Origin: Lactobacillus panisapium
GTDB lineage: Bacteria > Bacillota > Bacilli > Lactobacillales > Lactobacillaceae
Reading direction: 5' to 3'
Assembly: GCF_019469265.1 (NCBI RefSeq)
Contig: NZ_CP048268.1
Location: 458,501 to 522,500, forward strand
DNA length: 64,000 nt
Each line of letters starts with the position of its first letter. Position 1 is the stretch's first letter. Positions 15,981 through 24,896 of the stretch are shown here, piece after piece. The notes beneath the pieces were generated by a model that was not told the origin of the DNA, searched no databases, and saw only the letters and a list, made by a program, of their open reading frames with translations. The position numbers and the translations under genes are program-made.

Positions 15981-17876
15981 ATGGCTAAATATGATTTAGT
16001 GGGTGCGACTGGGTGTGCAACCGGCGTTGCCCATACTTTTATGGCACAAGAGGCTTTGGAAAAAGCCGCCCAAAAATTAGGCTATACAATTAAAATTGAG
16101 ACTCACGGACAAACTGGGGTCGAAAACCGCTTGACTAGTGACGAAATTGAAGCAGCACAAGCAGTAATTGTCGCTTCAGATATTGATGTCGGTACAGAGA
16201 GATTTGCAGGTAAAAAACTAGTAGTTGTCCCAGTTGCCAAGGGATTAAAAGAGCCGGAAGAATTAATTAACAAGGCTCTGAATGCACCAGTTTATCGCCA
16301 AGATAAAAAACTGCAGTCAACGGAAGCTGTGGCAAATAATCAAACTATTGGTAATAAGCTTTATACTTCATTAATGAATGGGGTATCCCACATGTTGCCG
16401 TTTGTAGTTGCTGGTGGGGTATTGATTGCCATCTCCTTTTTTTGGGGAATAAACTCGGCTGATCCGAAAAATAGTGAATACAACCAATTTGCTGCAATGT
16501 TAAATACAGTTGGTAGCACAACGATGAACCTAATGGCGCCAGTTTTAGGAGCTTATATTGCAGAGGCATTAGCTCAAAGGACTGGCTTTGTAGTCGGACT
16601 AGCAGCGGGCTTTATAACTTTTAACGGCGGTGGCGGCTTTTTAGGCGCAATTGTTGGTGGTTATCTGGCTGTTATCGTTGTCTGGCTCCTGCAGAAATTA
16701 TTTCAACCTTTACCAGATGATAAATTTAGGGGACTAAAATCAATTTTTCTATTTCCAGTCTTAGGCGTATTAATTACCGGTGCAATTATGTACTGGTTAA
16801 ATACACCGATAAAAGCAATTAATCTGGGCTTGATGTCATGGCTAAAAGGCTTTGAAAATACTAGTCCAGTATTACTTGGAATTATCGTCGGGATGATGTG
16901 TGCTGCTGACTTTGGTGGTCCGATTAATAAGGCGGCTTATGTAACGGGCACGGTTTTACTAGCCCAAGGCAATTATTACTTTATGGCTGGCGTTTCTGCA
17001 GCATGTATTGCACCACCACTAGCTACGGGATTTGCTGTTTTAATGAATCCAAAAGCATATACCAAGAGTGAAAAAACGGCTGGCTATGTCAACTTCTTAT
17101 TAGGTTCAACGCATATCACAGAAGGAGCAATTCCGTTTGCTGCCAAGCACCCATTATGGAACATTCCTGCTTTTATGGTTGGCTCAGCTGTCGCATCAGT
17201 TTTAACTTACCTGACCCGGATCACAGTTCCTGCTCCCCACGGTGGTTTCATCGTTTTACCATTGGTCAATAAGCCATTTTTATGGGTACTTTGGATTGTC
17301 ATTGGAGCGATAATTTCTGGTGCATTACTGGCTTTAATTGCCGGCAGATTTGCTAAAAAAGAAGCTGTAGTTTCAAGTAATGAAAGTTCAATCATTACGG
17401 AAACTGCTCAGGCTAATCCCGAAGACCATGATCCAAGTAAAATTTTGGCACTAAATAATATTCAAGTTGACGTTGATGTAAATGACCGTGATGATGCCCT
17501 TAAGTATTTAGCTGACTTTGCAGTACAAAACAACTTGGCTACCGATGCCGCTAAGGTTTTGGCCAGTTACAAGCAGCGAGAACAAGAGGGCAGCACGGGA
17601 ATGACTGAAGGTTTTGCAATTCCGCATGCTCAATCAGCAGCAATTAATAAATCGGCGATGATAATCTTGAAATTAAAGAAACCAATTGATTGGCAGTCGC
17701 TAGATGGACAGAAAATCGATACTGTAATTTCATTCTTAATTCCAGAAGTAGATAGTAACTCACATTTAAAATATCTTTCCAATACGGCAAAATTGTTAAC
17801 TCATGAGGATTTCATTGCTAGTCTAAAAAAGGCTAATACACCGGAAGAAATCTATCACTTATTTAAAAATGAATAG
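15981..17876 (+). CDS. PTS fructose-class IIBCA fusion permease
   Basis: 631-residue membrane protein with domains in the order IIB (about 1-100; Cys12 in GATGCATGVAHTF), IIC (about 125-455, polytopic, with PAPHGGF near the end) and IIA (about 485-631; His549 in FAIPHAQS). All three phosphotransfer/transport parts are present, so only HPr and enzyme I are needed. FruA proteins commonly have the order ABC, and this BCA order is a variant. It is coupled to the PfkB kinase and followed by a terminator. The likely substrate is fructose or tagatose, giving the 1-phosphate. Confidence 0.88.
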   Translation: MAKYDLVGATGCATGVAHTFMAQEALEKAAQKLGYTIKIETHGQTGVENRLTSDEIEAAQAVIVASDIDVGTERFAGKKLVVVPVAKGLKEPEELINKALNAPVYRQDKKLQSTEAVANNQTIGNKLYTSLMNGVSHMLPFVVAGGVLIAISFFWGINSADPKNSEYNQFAAMLNTVGSTTMNLMAPVLGAYIAEALAQRTGFVVGLAAGFITFNGGGGFLGAIVGGYLAVIVVWLLQKLFQPLPDDKFRGLKSIFLFPVLGVLITGAIMYWLNTPIKAINLGLMSWLKGFENTSPVLLGIIVGMMCAADFGGPINKAAYVTGTVLLAQGNYYFMAGVSAACIAPPLATGFAVLMNPKAYTKSEKTAGYVNFLLGSTHITEGAIPFAAKHPLWNIPAFMVGSAVASVLTYLTRITVPAPHGGFIVLPLVNKPFLWVLWIVIGAIISGALLALIAGRFAKKEAVVSSNESSIITETAQANPEDHDPSKILALNNIQVDVDVNDRDDALKYLADFAVQNNLATDAAKVLASYKQREQEGSTGMTEGFAIPHAQSAAINKSAMIILKLKKPIDWQSLDGQKIDTVISFLIPEVDSNSHLKYLSNTAKLLTHEDFIASLKKANTPEEIYHLFKNE

Positions 17877-17919
17877 CATATAAAAAACAGGCTGAAAAAA
17901 ATTAAATATGTGTAAGAAA

Positions 17920-17962
17920 TTGCTAAATTTCGTTGATTAAACGATAATTTAGCTTTTTTATT
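17920..17962 (+). terminator. Terminator of pfkB-PTS operon
   Basis: GCTAAATTTCGTT pairs with AACGATAATTTAGC, followed by TTTTTTA. Confidence 0.85.
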
Positions 17963-18213
17963 TACAAATGCTGCTGAACAAATCTGTAGGAACTCATAGT
18001 TCGAACTATTTCTACCATTATATTTAAAAAGTCATTGACTTACTTTTAAGTTTTAGATTAAAGTTGGAGTTATGATAAAGCGCTTTATTAGCTAGATGTT
18101 TAAATTTACCAACCTGTATAATTGCGACTAAAGAGCCTTATTATATCAGCGAAAATAAGCAATTTGCAAAAACAAGTTAAAGACTATCTTGGGAGTATAA
18201 AAGGGAGGTTAAA
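17963..18213 (+). promoter_or_regulatory. Intergenic region before the LevR-type gene, with palindromic cre
   Basis: The 337-bp gap holds the preceding terminator, a TTGACT at 18035-18040 without a convincing -10, and the perfect palindrome ATAAAGCGCTTTAT (18075-18088). That is a cre-like element found again at 26,893. AGGGAGG at 18201-18207 is the ribosome-binding site of the TTG start at 18214. No coding potential was seen. Confidence 0.55.
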
Positions 18214-20988
18214 TTGAATCTGAAAGAAAAAATTTTTACCCAAATTCAGCAGCAAACAGCAAGTAATTTATACTCAACTACCGAAATTGCTCAAAATTTA
18301 GGGGTGAGAAGAAATACCGTAAGTTATTATTTAAATCAATTAGTAGCAGAGAAAAAAATTATTAAAATCGGTGGTAAACCTGTTGTTTTCGTTGACCGTG
18401 CTGCACCAAAATTGCGGGATTTAGCTCTTCAAAATAAGTATCAGAATATGGCTAGTTTTAAAGCTGCCCTGACAAAAAAGGATGTTTTTACTGAAGTTAT
18501 TGGCTATAACAGTTCACTATATAACCAGATTCGTGAACTAAAGGCAGCTGCATCTTACCCCGGCGGGTTACCAGTTTTGTTAACAGGAGCCACGGGAACT
18601 GGCAAGAGCTATTTAGCTGGCAAATTTTATGAATATTGCGTGAATAAGGGTTATCTTCAAAAAGATGGCAAGTTTGTTAGTTTTAACTGTGCCGAATATG
18701 CCGATAATCCTGAATTGCTTACCAGTACGCTATTTGGCTATACCAAAGGAGCTTTTACTGGTGCAGATACGGCTAAACCGGGCTTGTTTGATGAAGCCGA
18801 CGGCGGGATGCTTTTTCTGGATGAGGTACACCGGTTGGATGCAAAAGGGCAAGAAAAATTATTTTCTTACTTGGATAAAGGGGAATTTTCTCCTGTTGGA
18901 GCAGCTAGTGCAACGAAAAAAGTTCATGTCAGGTTGATTTTTGCTACAACTGAAAACATTAAAAGTAATTTTTTACGCACTTTTATTCGGCGAATTCCTG
19001 TCCAGATTACTCTACCGCCAATAAAAAAGCGGACAAGTGAGGAGATTCGCTCATTAATCTTACACTTTTACCTTGAACATGCTCGAAAAATTAACCGTGA
19101 GATTATTGTGGATGACAAAGTATTTTCAACGCTAGTTCATATTGGTTACGAAAATAATATTGGCCAATTAAAAAATATTGTTTTGCTATCTTTGGCAAAT
19201 GCGTTGAAGCGTCGTTCAGATGAAGAGAAAACTGCAATTTCGGTAAAGCTAGTTGATTTACCGTACAAGGTGTTAATGTCAAATTATGTAAAAGAATACG
19301 CCGTTTCAAGTCGTGAAGCTGCCCAACTGGTGATTAAGCCTACTAGTCACATCAAGGACTTTTTGATTCAAAGGTCAGACTCAAACCATATTGAAGAAAC
19401 GATGCGGCAAATTTTAACGGCCTATGCCAAACATTACCCGATTGCTATATTTAAAAAAATGGCTGACGAAAAAATTGCGGAACTATGCGATTTTTTGGTT
19501 TTCAAGCAACAACGATTAGGTGTCGGGCCATTACCGCTCAGTTTTTTTCAGGAAATACTAAATCAAAAATTTGGTTATTTACAAAATGATTTTGGTAATG
19601 ACCTCAATGGTAATGTCATTTTAACCCTGGCATTTTATTTTTATTACAGGCAAGCTAATCAGTGGCACTTGTCTTTATCAGAACAAAAAACTTGTAAGCA
19701 AATAATGCAGGAATGGGATATCACCAGTGACAATGATCAGCTTACTTCCCTAATTATGTCCACGGCTACCGAGATTTTTAATCTTCACGTAGACGAATTT
19801 GATAACTTATTTTTACTGCTTTTTCTCAATAGTATTCAAAAAAGTGAAAACCCTGATATTATTCATGGCGTTGTATTGGCGCATGGTTATTCAACGGCCA
19901 GCAGTATTGCTAATGTCGTTAATAAATTAGAAGGAAAGAATTTATTAGACTCATTCGATATGCCAATTGATATTGAGCCCGAGGATATTGCCCAAAAAAT
20001 TCGCAGTTATGTCAAAATTCATCAGGTTAAAAATGGCTTGATATTAATGGTTGATATGGGTTCATTGGAACAGATTCCGCAATTGCTAAAAACCAACCTA
20101 GATTATCCCATTGCGATTTTTAATAATGTTTCAACGCAACTAGCCTTGTTTGTGGCAGACTGTCTAAAGAAAAAGATGACCCTGGAAATGATTGTTAAAG
20201 AAACCAAGGCAGCCGTTAACAATGATTACAAAATTATTTATCCAGCGGTATTAAAGAAAAATATTTTGATTATTTGTTGTAATACCGGTGTGGGTACAGC
20301 CAGCAAAATTAAGCAGCTGCTCCTTGCCAGTTTGCCAAAAAAGATAAACTTATTGATCAAAACCTATGATTATGACTTCTTAAATTTAGCCGGTCAAGAA
20401 AAATTACTAAAGGAAAAGTACCATATCTTAGCGATTGTCGGCACGGTTAATCCTAAATATCAGGATATTGCTTATATCTCTCTTGATCAATTAGTCAACG
20501 GGGAAAAGATTGAAGACTTGCAAAATGCGCTGGCTGGTTTCTTAACTAAGAAAGAGTCACTGGAATTTAATAGTAATGTTGTTCGCAACTTTACCATTGA
20601 AAAAGTGCTGAACTCGTTAACAATTTTGGATACTCATGTGGTCATGAAAAATATCGACCTTGTTTTAAAAGAGCTCGATGCATTTTTAACCAAACCGTTG
20701 AAAAATCGAACAAGGATGTTACTGTATGTTCACATTAGCTGCATGATTGAACGGATTATTCGAAAGCAGCCGCTAACGTCGGAACCAGAAGGCTTGTCTC
20801 TTGCCAATGAACAAGAGCTTTTGGATAAATTAAAAAGTTCGCTCAATATTCTGGAAACAATATACAGTATTAGTATTCCGAAAAATGAGGTGAAGTATAT
20901 TTGCGAATTAATCATTAATTCTGAAAGTGATATCAATACGTCTGCAGATGATAACAATTCTTTTGACACTTCTACAATTACCGAATAA
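18214..20988 (+). CDS. LevR-type sigma-54-dependent activator with PRD and PTS-like domains
   Basis: 924 residues. N-terminal winged helix (about 5-60); AAA+ domain with Walker A GATGTGKS (125-132), the sigma-54 contact loop GAFTGA (179-184) and Walker B MLFLDE (199-204). PRD1 spans about 390-490, an EIIA-Man-like domain has His557 (VLAHGYS), an EIIB-Gat-like domain has Cys688/689 (ICCNTGVGT), and PRD2 has His840. This is the full LevR layout, in which PTS phosphorylation tunes activity. The start is TTG with GGGAGG. It directly precedes an operon with a consensus sigma-54 promoter, so it is almost certainly its activator. rpoN must be elsewhere in the genome. Confidence 0.93.
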   Translation: MNLKEKIFTQIQQQTASNLYSTTEIAQNLGVRRNTVSYYLNQLVAEKKIIKIGGKPVVFVDRAAPKLRDLALQNKYQNMASFKAALTKKDVFTEVIGYNSSLYNQIRELKAAASYPGGLPVLLTGATGTGKSYLAGKFYEYCVNKGYLQKDGKFVSFNCAEYADNPELLTSTLFGYTKGAFTGADTAKPGLFDEADGGMLFLDEVHRLDAKGQEKLFSYLDKGEFSPVGAASATKKVHVRLIFATTENIKSNFLRTFIRRIPVQITLPPIKKRTSEEIRSLILHFYLEHARKINREIIVDDKVFSTLVHIGYENNIGQLKNIVLLSLANALKRRSDEEKTAISVKLVDLPYKVLMSNYVKEYAVSSREAAQLVIKPTSHIKDFLIQRSDSNHIEETMRQILTAYAKHYPIAIFKKMADEKIAELCDFLVFKQQRLGVGPLPLSFFQEILNQKFGYLQNDFGNDLNGNVILTLAFYFYYRQANQWHLSLSEQKTCKQIMQEWDITSDNDQLTSLIMSTATEIFNLHVDEFDNLFLLLFLNSIQKSENPDIIHGVVLAHGYSTASSIANVVNKLEGKNLLDSFDMPIDIEPEDIAQKIRSYVKIHQVKNGLILMVDMGSLEQIPQLLKTNLDYPIAIFNNVSTQLALFVADCLKKKMTLEMIVKETKAAVNNDYKIIYPAVLKKNILIICCNTGVGTASKIKQLLLASLPKKINLLIKTYDYDFLNLAGQEKLLKEKYHILAIVGTVNPKYQDIAYISLDQLVNGEKIEDLQNALAGFLTKKESLEFNSNVVRNFTIEKVLNSLTILDTHVVMKNIDLVLKELDAFLTKPLKNRTRMLLYVHISCMIERIIRKQPLTSEPEGLSLANEQELLDKLKSSLNILETIYSISIPKNEVKYICELIINSESDINTSADDNNSFDTSTITE

Positions 20989-20998
20989 TGTGTCAAAA
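20961..20998 (+). promoter_or_regulatory. Candidate upstream activating sequence for the LevR-type regulator
   Basis: TTTTGACAC (20961-20969) and GTGTCAAAA (20990-20998) form a perfect 9-bp dyad with a 20-bp spacer. It straddles the regulator's stop codon, about 130 bp upstream of the expected sigma-54 transcription start, the usual place for an enhancer of this class. Confidence 0.6.
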
Positions 20999-21025
20999 AT
21001 GGCGCAATTAAAATAAGCAAAATAA

Positions 21026-21070
21026 CGCCCAATCATGATTATGGAGGCAATCATGGTTGGGTCTTTTTTT
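21026..21070 (+). terminator. Terminator of the LevR-type gene
   Basis: CCCAATCATGATT pairs with AATCATGGTTGGG, then TCTTTTTTT. It isolates the regulator from the operon that follows. Confidence 0.88.
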
Positions 21071-21082
21071 ATCTGACAGATC

Positions 21083-21099
21083 TTGGCACGAAATTTGCT
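21083..21099 (+). promoter_or_regulatory. Sigma-54 (-24/-12) promoter of PTS operon 2
   Basis: TTGGCACGAAATTTGCT has GG and GC separated by exactly 10 bp and matches the TGGCAC-N5-TTGC consensus completely. The 11-bp palindrome ATCTGACAGAT (21071-21081) abuts it. Confidence 0.9.
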
Positions 21100-21131
21100 A
21101 TTAAATAAATGAAAGTGGGGGTGAGAAGTAG

Positions 21132-21551
21132 ATGAAGCGGCATTTAGAATTAGCTTCACATGGACATTTGGCATCCGGGGCATTAAGTGCCTTAAAGATT
21201 TTAGTTGGAAACAAAAATAATATTTCGGCAGTGGATTGTTACGTGGATAATTCTTTTGATTTGCAAAAAACGGTGGAAAAAGTCATCAGTGATCATAAAG
21301 AAGAGGACTTAATTGTGGTAACAGACTTATTTGGCGGCAGTGTCAATAACGAATTCATGCAGCATCTGACTGATAACGTCTTTTTGATTGCGGGGATGAA
21401 TTTGCCATTCTTATTAGAATTAGCAGTCAATTTAGATTCGCCTGTGCCAACTAAAGAAATTATCCAAAATGCACTGAATGCCTCAGCCAAGAGCTTAAAA
21501 TTTTGCAACGCAATTGACTTGTCCGAGACACTTCAAGATGAGAACTTTTAG
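21132..21551 (+). CDS. PTS mannose-class IIA, operon 2
   Basis: 139 residues. ELASHGHLASG puts the phosphohistidine at residue 10, and VVTDLFGGSVNNE is the second family signature. It passes phosphate from HPr to the next-door IIB. It is the first gene behind the sigma-54 promoter, with GGGGTGAG as ribosome-binding site before ATG 21132. In sigma-54 systems of this kind the PTS components also feed back on the LevR-type regulator, so this protein may act both in transport and as a signal. Confidence 0.9.
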   Translation: MKRHLELASHGHLASGALSALKILVGNKNNISAVDCYVDNSFDLQKTVEKVISDHKEEDLIVVTDLFGGSVNNEFMQHLTDNVFLIAGMNLPFLLELAVNLDSPVPTKEIIQNALNASAKSLKFCNAIDLSETLQDENF

Positions 21552-21563
21552 AAAGGAAAAATT

Positions 21564-22028
21564 ATGATTGTTTTAACAAGAGTAGATCACCGTTTATTAC
21601 ATGGTCAGGTAGCTTTTTCGTGGACGTCACATTTATCAGCTAATTGTATTTTATTAGCTAATGATAAAATCGCGCAGGATGAAACCCAAAAGGCAATTAC
21701 CAAGTTAGCTAAGCCAAGTGGGGTCAAATTAGTAATAAAAACCGTTGCTGATTCGATCAAAGCGCTTAATAGCGGTGTGACAGATAAATATAAATTGTTT
21801 ATTGTTGTTGCCAGTGTTGACGATGCTTATCAGCTTGTCAAACAGGTGCCACAAATCAAGGCACTTAATTTAGGTGGTACTAAGGCCGGTGAAAACAAGA
21901 AATCCTTATCGGCAGCTATTTTTGTTACTGCTGATGAAGAAGCCAAGTTAAAAGAATTGAGTGATGCCGGGATAGAAATCTATTGCCAGCAGGTACCAAC
22001 AGAAAAGAAAAAAGAGCTTTTTAAGTAA
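21564..22028 (+). CDS. PTS mannose-class IIB, operon 2
   Basis: 154-residue cytosolic phosphocarrier; RVDHRLLHGQVAFSW places the active His at residue 13. Start ATG 21564 follows AAAGGAAA and lies 12 bp behind the IIA stop. It is closer in sequence and layout to the IIB of operon 3 (28,626) than to that of operon 1, which suggests the second and third systems share ancestry. Substrate is inferred from the SIS gene that ends the operon. Confidence 0.9.
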   Translation: MIVLTRVDHRLLHGQVAFSWTSHLSANCILLANDKIAQDETQKAITKLAKPSGVKLVIKTVADSIKALNSGVTDKYKLFIVVASVDDAYQLVKQVPQIKALNLGGTKAGENKKSLSAAIFVTADEEAKLKELSDAGIEIYCQQVPTEKKKELFK

Positions 22029-22042
22029 AAGGAGGAGCAATT

Positions 22043-22810
22043 ATGCAAACCTTTTTAATTTTTCTAGTGGCGATCTTTGGTTATGCCGAATATTTTTTAT
22101 TTGGAAGAAGCCAAACTTATCGGCCAATCGTGATGTGCGCTCTGACAGGATTGGTATTAGGTAACTTATCTGCCGGAGTTATTATTGGCGCACAAATGGA
22201 ACTAGCTTTTATCGGGGTGCAGGAAATTGGATTGTCAACGCCGCAGGATATGGTTTCCGCCAGTATTGTGGGCACTAGTATTGCAATTCAGTCAGGCAGC
22301 AACTTTGCAACGGCAATTGCCTTCGGTTTGCCAATTTCGATGGTAGTGCTATTTGTTCAAAATCTCGTCTATGTTTTAATTTCTCCGGCATTTGTTGCTA
22401 AATGTGAGCAGATTGCTGGTGAAGGAAAAACTAAGTTATTCAGTCGGTTTACTTTTTGGGGCGGAACCATTCTACACTTTGCGCCTTCCATAATTTTAGT
22501 TACGGCAACTTTTGTTTTAGGTAATCATTTTGCCAAAAGCATTATTAACTTGATTCCCAATTTTGTTCAAGACGGTTTAATTGTTGCAAGTGAAATTTTA
22601 CCTGCCTTTGGTTTTGCCATGCTACTTGAAGTCATTATGAAAAAAGAAATTTTTCCCTTCTTCTTTCTTGGCTTCCTGATTGCAGCCTACTTAAAAGTCC
22701 CAATAATGGGAATTGCCTTCTTTGGCGTAATCTTGATTGCAATCATGTACTATCGTGACCAAAAACTAGCAACAGAAACGGAGAGTGAAGCAAATGACGA
22801 CGACTTCTAG
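22043..22810 (+). CDS. PTS mannose-class IIC, operon 2
   Basis: 255-residue polytopic membrane permease subunit of the EIIC sorbose/mannose family. Hydrophobic helices alternate over the whole length, with the early run GLVLGNLSAGVIIGAQMELAF (first 20: LVLGNLSAGVIIGAQMELAF) and an acidic tail ESEANDDDF. Start ATG 22043 is preceded by AAAGGAGG. Its 3' end overlaps the IID start by 17 bp, implying coupled translation of the two channel subunits. Confidence 0.88.
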   Translation: MQTFLIFLVAIFGYAEYFLFGRSQTYRPIVMCALTGLVLGNLSAGVIIGAQMELAFIGVQEIGLSTPQDMVSASIVGTSIAIQSGSNFATAIAFGLPISMVVLFVQNLVYVLISPAFVAKCEQIAGEGKTKLFSRFTFWGGTILHFAPSIILVTATFVLGNHFAKSIINLIPNFVQDGLIVASEILPAFGFAMLLEVIMKKEIFPFFFLGFLIAAYLKVPIMGIAFFGVILIAIMYYRDQKLATETESEANDDDF

Positions 22811-23618
22811 TAAATTACGGCCGAAAGATTTTCGGCGCGCTTTTTGGCGCACGTTTTCAATGGGTGCTTCTTGGGAGTACAGTAAGCAGTTAGGCGTTGG
22901 CTATGCTTATGCAATGACACCGCTATTAGAGCGGATTTTTCAAAATAAACCGGACAAGTTGAAGGAGTCATTAAAGCGAAACACTGAGTTCTTCAATGTC
23001 TCTAACTTTTGTGCATCAACCATTATGGGCATTTCGGCTTCAATGGAGGAGCGCTATGCTGACAGCGATGATTTTGATCCCAATACAATTAGTAATATTA
23101 AGGCTAGTTTAATGGGACCTTTATCAGCAATCGGTGATTCGCTAATGATGGGGACTTGGCGAATTATTTGTACTAGCATTGCTACTGTGTTTGCACTGAA
23201 GGGTAATTTCTTAGGACCGCTTTTGTTTATCCTTGCTTACAATATCCCATGCACATTGGTCAGATGGTATGGCTTAAAATACGGTTACCAATTTGGCGTT
23301 GGCTTTTTGGATAAGCTGAATATGTCGGGAGCCTTTGAAAAATTATCATATTACTCTTCAATCTTGGGCATGATTGTGATTGGCGCAATGACCTCTAATT
23401 ACGTTGTGATTAACACGCCACTGAGCTTTGGCAAGGGAAAAGCCAAATTAACGCTGCAAGGCGATGTCTTAAACCAAATAGTTCCGGGTTTATTACCGTT
23501 ACTAGCAGTTTTCATCATGTATAAATTGCTGAAAAAGGGTGTGAATGTGGGCTGGATAATTTTTGGGACATTTGTTCTGGGAATTGTTTGTTCATACTTT
23601 AAAATCTTTGTCCCATAA
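22794..23618 (+). CDS. PTS mannose-class IID, operon 2
   Basis: 274 residues from ATG 22794, preferred over GTG 22785 because CGGAGAG then lies 8 bp upstream. The family hallmarks are MGASWEYSKQLGVGYAYAM and SLMGPLSAIGDSLMMGT. Membrane segments are in the second half. It completes the IIC-IID permease. A 38-bp gap with AACTGAGG leads to the SIS gene, with no terminator between. Confidence 0.9.
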   Translation: MTTTSSKLRPKDFRRAFWRTFSMGASWEYSKQLGVGYAYAMTPLLERIFQNKPDKLKESLKRNTEFFNVSNFCASTIMGISASMEERYADSDDFDPNTISNIKASLMGPLSAIGDSLMMGTWRIICTSIATVFALKGNFLGPLLFILAYNIPCTLVRWYGLKYGYQFGVGFLDKLNMSGAFEKLSYYSSILGMIVIGAMTSNYVVINTPLSFGKGKAKLTLQGDVLNQIVPGLLPLLAVFIMYKLLKKGVNVGWIIFGTFVLGIVCSYFKIFVP

Positions 23619-23656
23619 CCAAAAATAAGAAAGAATTTTAAAACTGAGGTAAAAAA

Positions 23657-24652
23657 ATGAAATTAAATGAACAAGAATTAGTTAAGAAGTTAACTGAGCG
23701 TGAGATAACCGACTTTTATTTTGCAGCTTGCGGAGGCTCATTAAATGATCTTTATCCGGCACACTATTTTATTGAAAAAGAGAGTCGTCGGCTCCATTCC
23801 ACCTATCTGCCAGCAAGAGAATTAACGTTGACTGATCCGCCACGCTGGAATGAGCATAGCGTAACCTTTGTCTTGTCTCATAGCGGTAATACGCCAGAAG
23901 TAATTGAAGCAGCAAGATTGGCTAAACAGAATGGTTCGTTTGTCATTGCTATTAGTCATGACCCAGAATCAAAGCTTGCTAATCCTGACTTATACGATGT
24001 TTTTTATACCTATGAGTGGGATGAAAAGACGTCACAACAAGATGTTCCAATGGGAATGGAGTTGCGTATTTTAAATGAATACTTGCATCAAACAGAGGAT
24101 ACTTACCAAAATTATAGCCAGATGCTTGCTGGCTTAGGTAAAATCGATCAGATTATTGCTAATGCGGAGAAGTATCAACTGCCAGCTGCCCAAAAATTTG
24201 CGCAAAAGTATCGTAAACAGGATTTTATGTATATTCTAGGTTCTGGTGCAGCAAGATCACAAGCGTATGGCTTTGCGATTTGTTCTATGATGGAAATGCA
24301 ATGGATGGATTGTGCTTTTATTGATTCAGCCGAATTTTTCCATGGTCCATTCGAAGTATTGCAAGATGATAAATTATTCATTCAATGTGTCAATGTGGGG
24401 AAAAATCGGGTTCTGGATACTCGTTCCAGAGATTTTATTCAAAAATATCACGGGCAAATTGAAATTATTGATGCTAAAAACTTTGGCATGGAAGATATTG
24501 ACGATGCTGTTGTTGATTACTTTAACCCATTTGTCTTTTACAAGATGGGCGTTCTGTACCGTGATCAACTAGCATTAAAGAGAGCCCATGACACAGATTT
24601 TAGACAATATATGGGAAAAGTCGATTATTCTTATAAATCAATTTTTTCTTAA
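23657..24652 (+). CDS. FrlB-like SIS-domain deglycase, operon 2
   Basis: 331-residue cytosolic protein with two SIS domains: first-domain loop FAACGGSLNDLYP, serine-rich phosphate loop LSHSGNTPEV, second-domain SGAARSQAYG and a catalytic-region EFFHGPFEV. Size and motifs match the FrlB/GfrE/GfrF group, which hydrolyses fructosamine-6-phosphates or glucosamine-type conjugates to glucose-6-phosphate and an amine. It is the last gene of a sigma-54-controlled mannose-class PTS operon, the same plan as the gfr operon of Salmonella. The exact amine partner cannot be read from the sequence. Confidence 0.8.
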   Translation: MKLNEQELVKKLTEREITDFYFAACGGSLNDLYPAHYFIEKESRRLHSTYLPARELTLTDPPRWNEHSVTFVLSHSGNTPEVIEAARLAKQNGSFVIAISHDPESKLANPDLYDVFYTYEWDEKTSQQDVPMGMELRILNEYLHQTEDTYQNYSQMLAGLGKIDQIIANAEKYQLPAAQKFAQKYRKQDFMYILGSGAARSQAYGFAICSMMEMQWMDCAFIDSAEFFHGPFEVLQDDKLFIQCVNVGKNRVLDTRSRDFIQKYHGQIEIIDAKNFGMEDIDDAVVDYFNPFVFYKMGVLYRDQLALKRAHDTDFRQYMGKVDYSYKSIFS

Positions 24653-24680
24653 ATAGCGGTAGATTAACACGGATAAATAC

Positions 24681-24724
24681 CAAAAGCCTTTGTTTTAGCG
24701 GTCACTAGATAAAGGCTTTTTTGG
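24681..24724 (+). terminator. Terminator of PTS operon 2
   Basis: AAAAGCCTTT pairs with AAAGGCTTTTTT around an 18-base loop. Confidence 0.85.
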
Positions 24725-24728
24725 GTAA

Positions 24729-24760
24729 AGAAAAAAGCTTCTTTATATGAGAAGCTTTAC
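24729..24760 (-). terminator. Terminator of the 38-residue gene
   Basis: On the minus strand AAAGCTTCT pairs with AGAAGCTTT, followed by TTTTC. It lies 20 bp after the small gene's stop. Confidence 0.75.
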
Positions 24761-24779
24761 TGCATCAAATTAAGAGAAC

Positions 24780-24896
24780 CTAATCTGCAATTTTTTTAGC
24801 ATTTGCTAATGCCTTCATGATTGATGGGTTCTTTAAGTGACAATCCTTAATCATTTGAATGTCTTTTTCGTCTAATTCAACAGTATATTTACTCAT
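24780..24896 (-). CDS. Short 38-residue protein, unknown function
   Basis: Encodes 38 residues starting MSKYTVELDEKDIQMIKD, then a polar helix-like stretch with one Cys and ending ANAKKIAD. AAAGGAAA lies 8 bp before ATG 24896, and a clean minus-strand terminator follows, so the unit is complete and monocistronic. No signal peptide or membrane segment. The first residues could form a short beta strand followed by helices, as in small DNA- or protein-binding polypeptides, but I recognise no family. Confidence 0.6.
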   Translation of the reverse strand: MSKYTVELDEKDIQMIKDCHLKNPSIMKALANAKKIAD

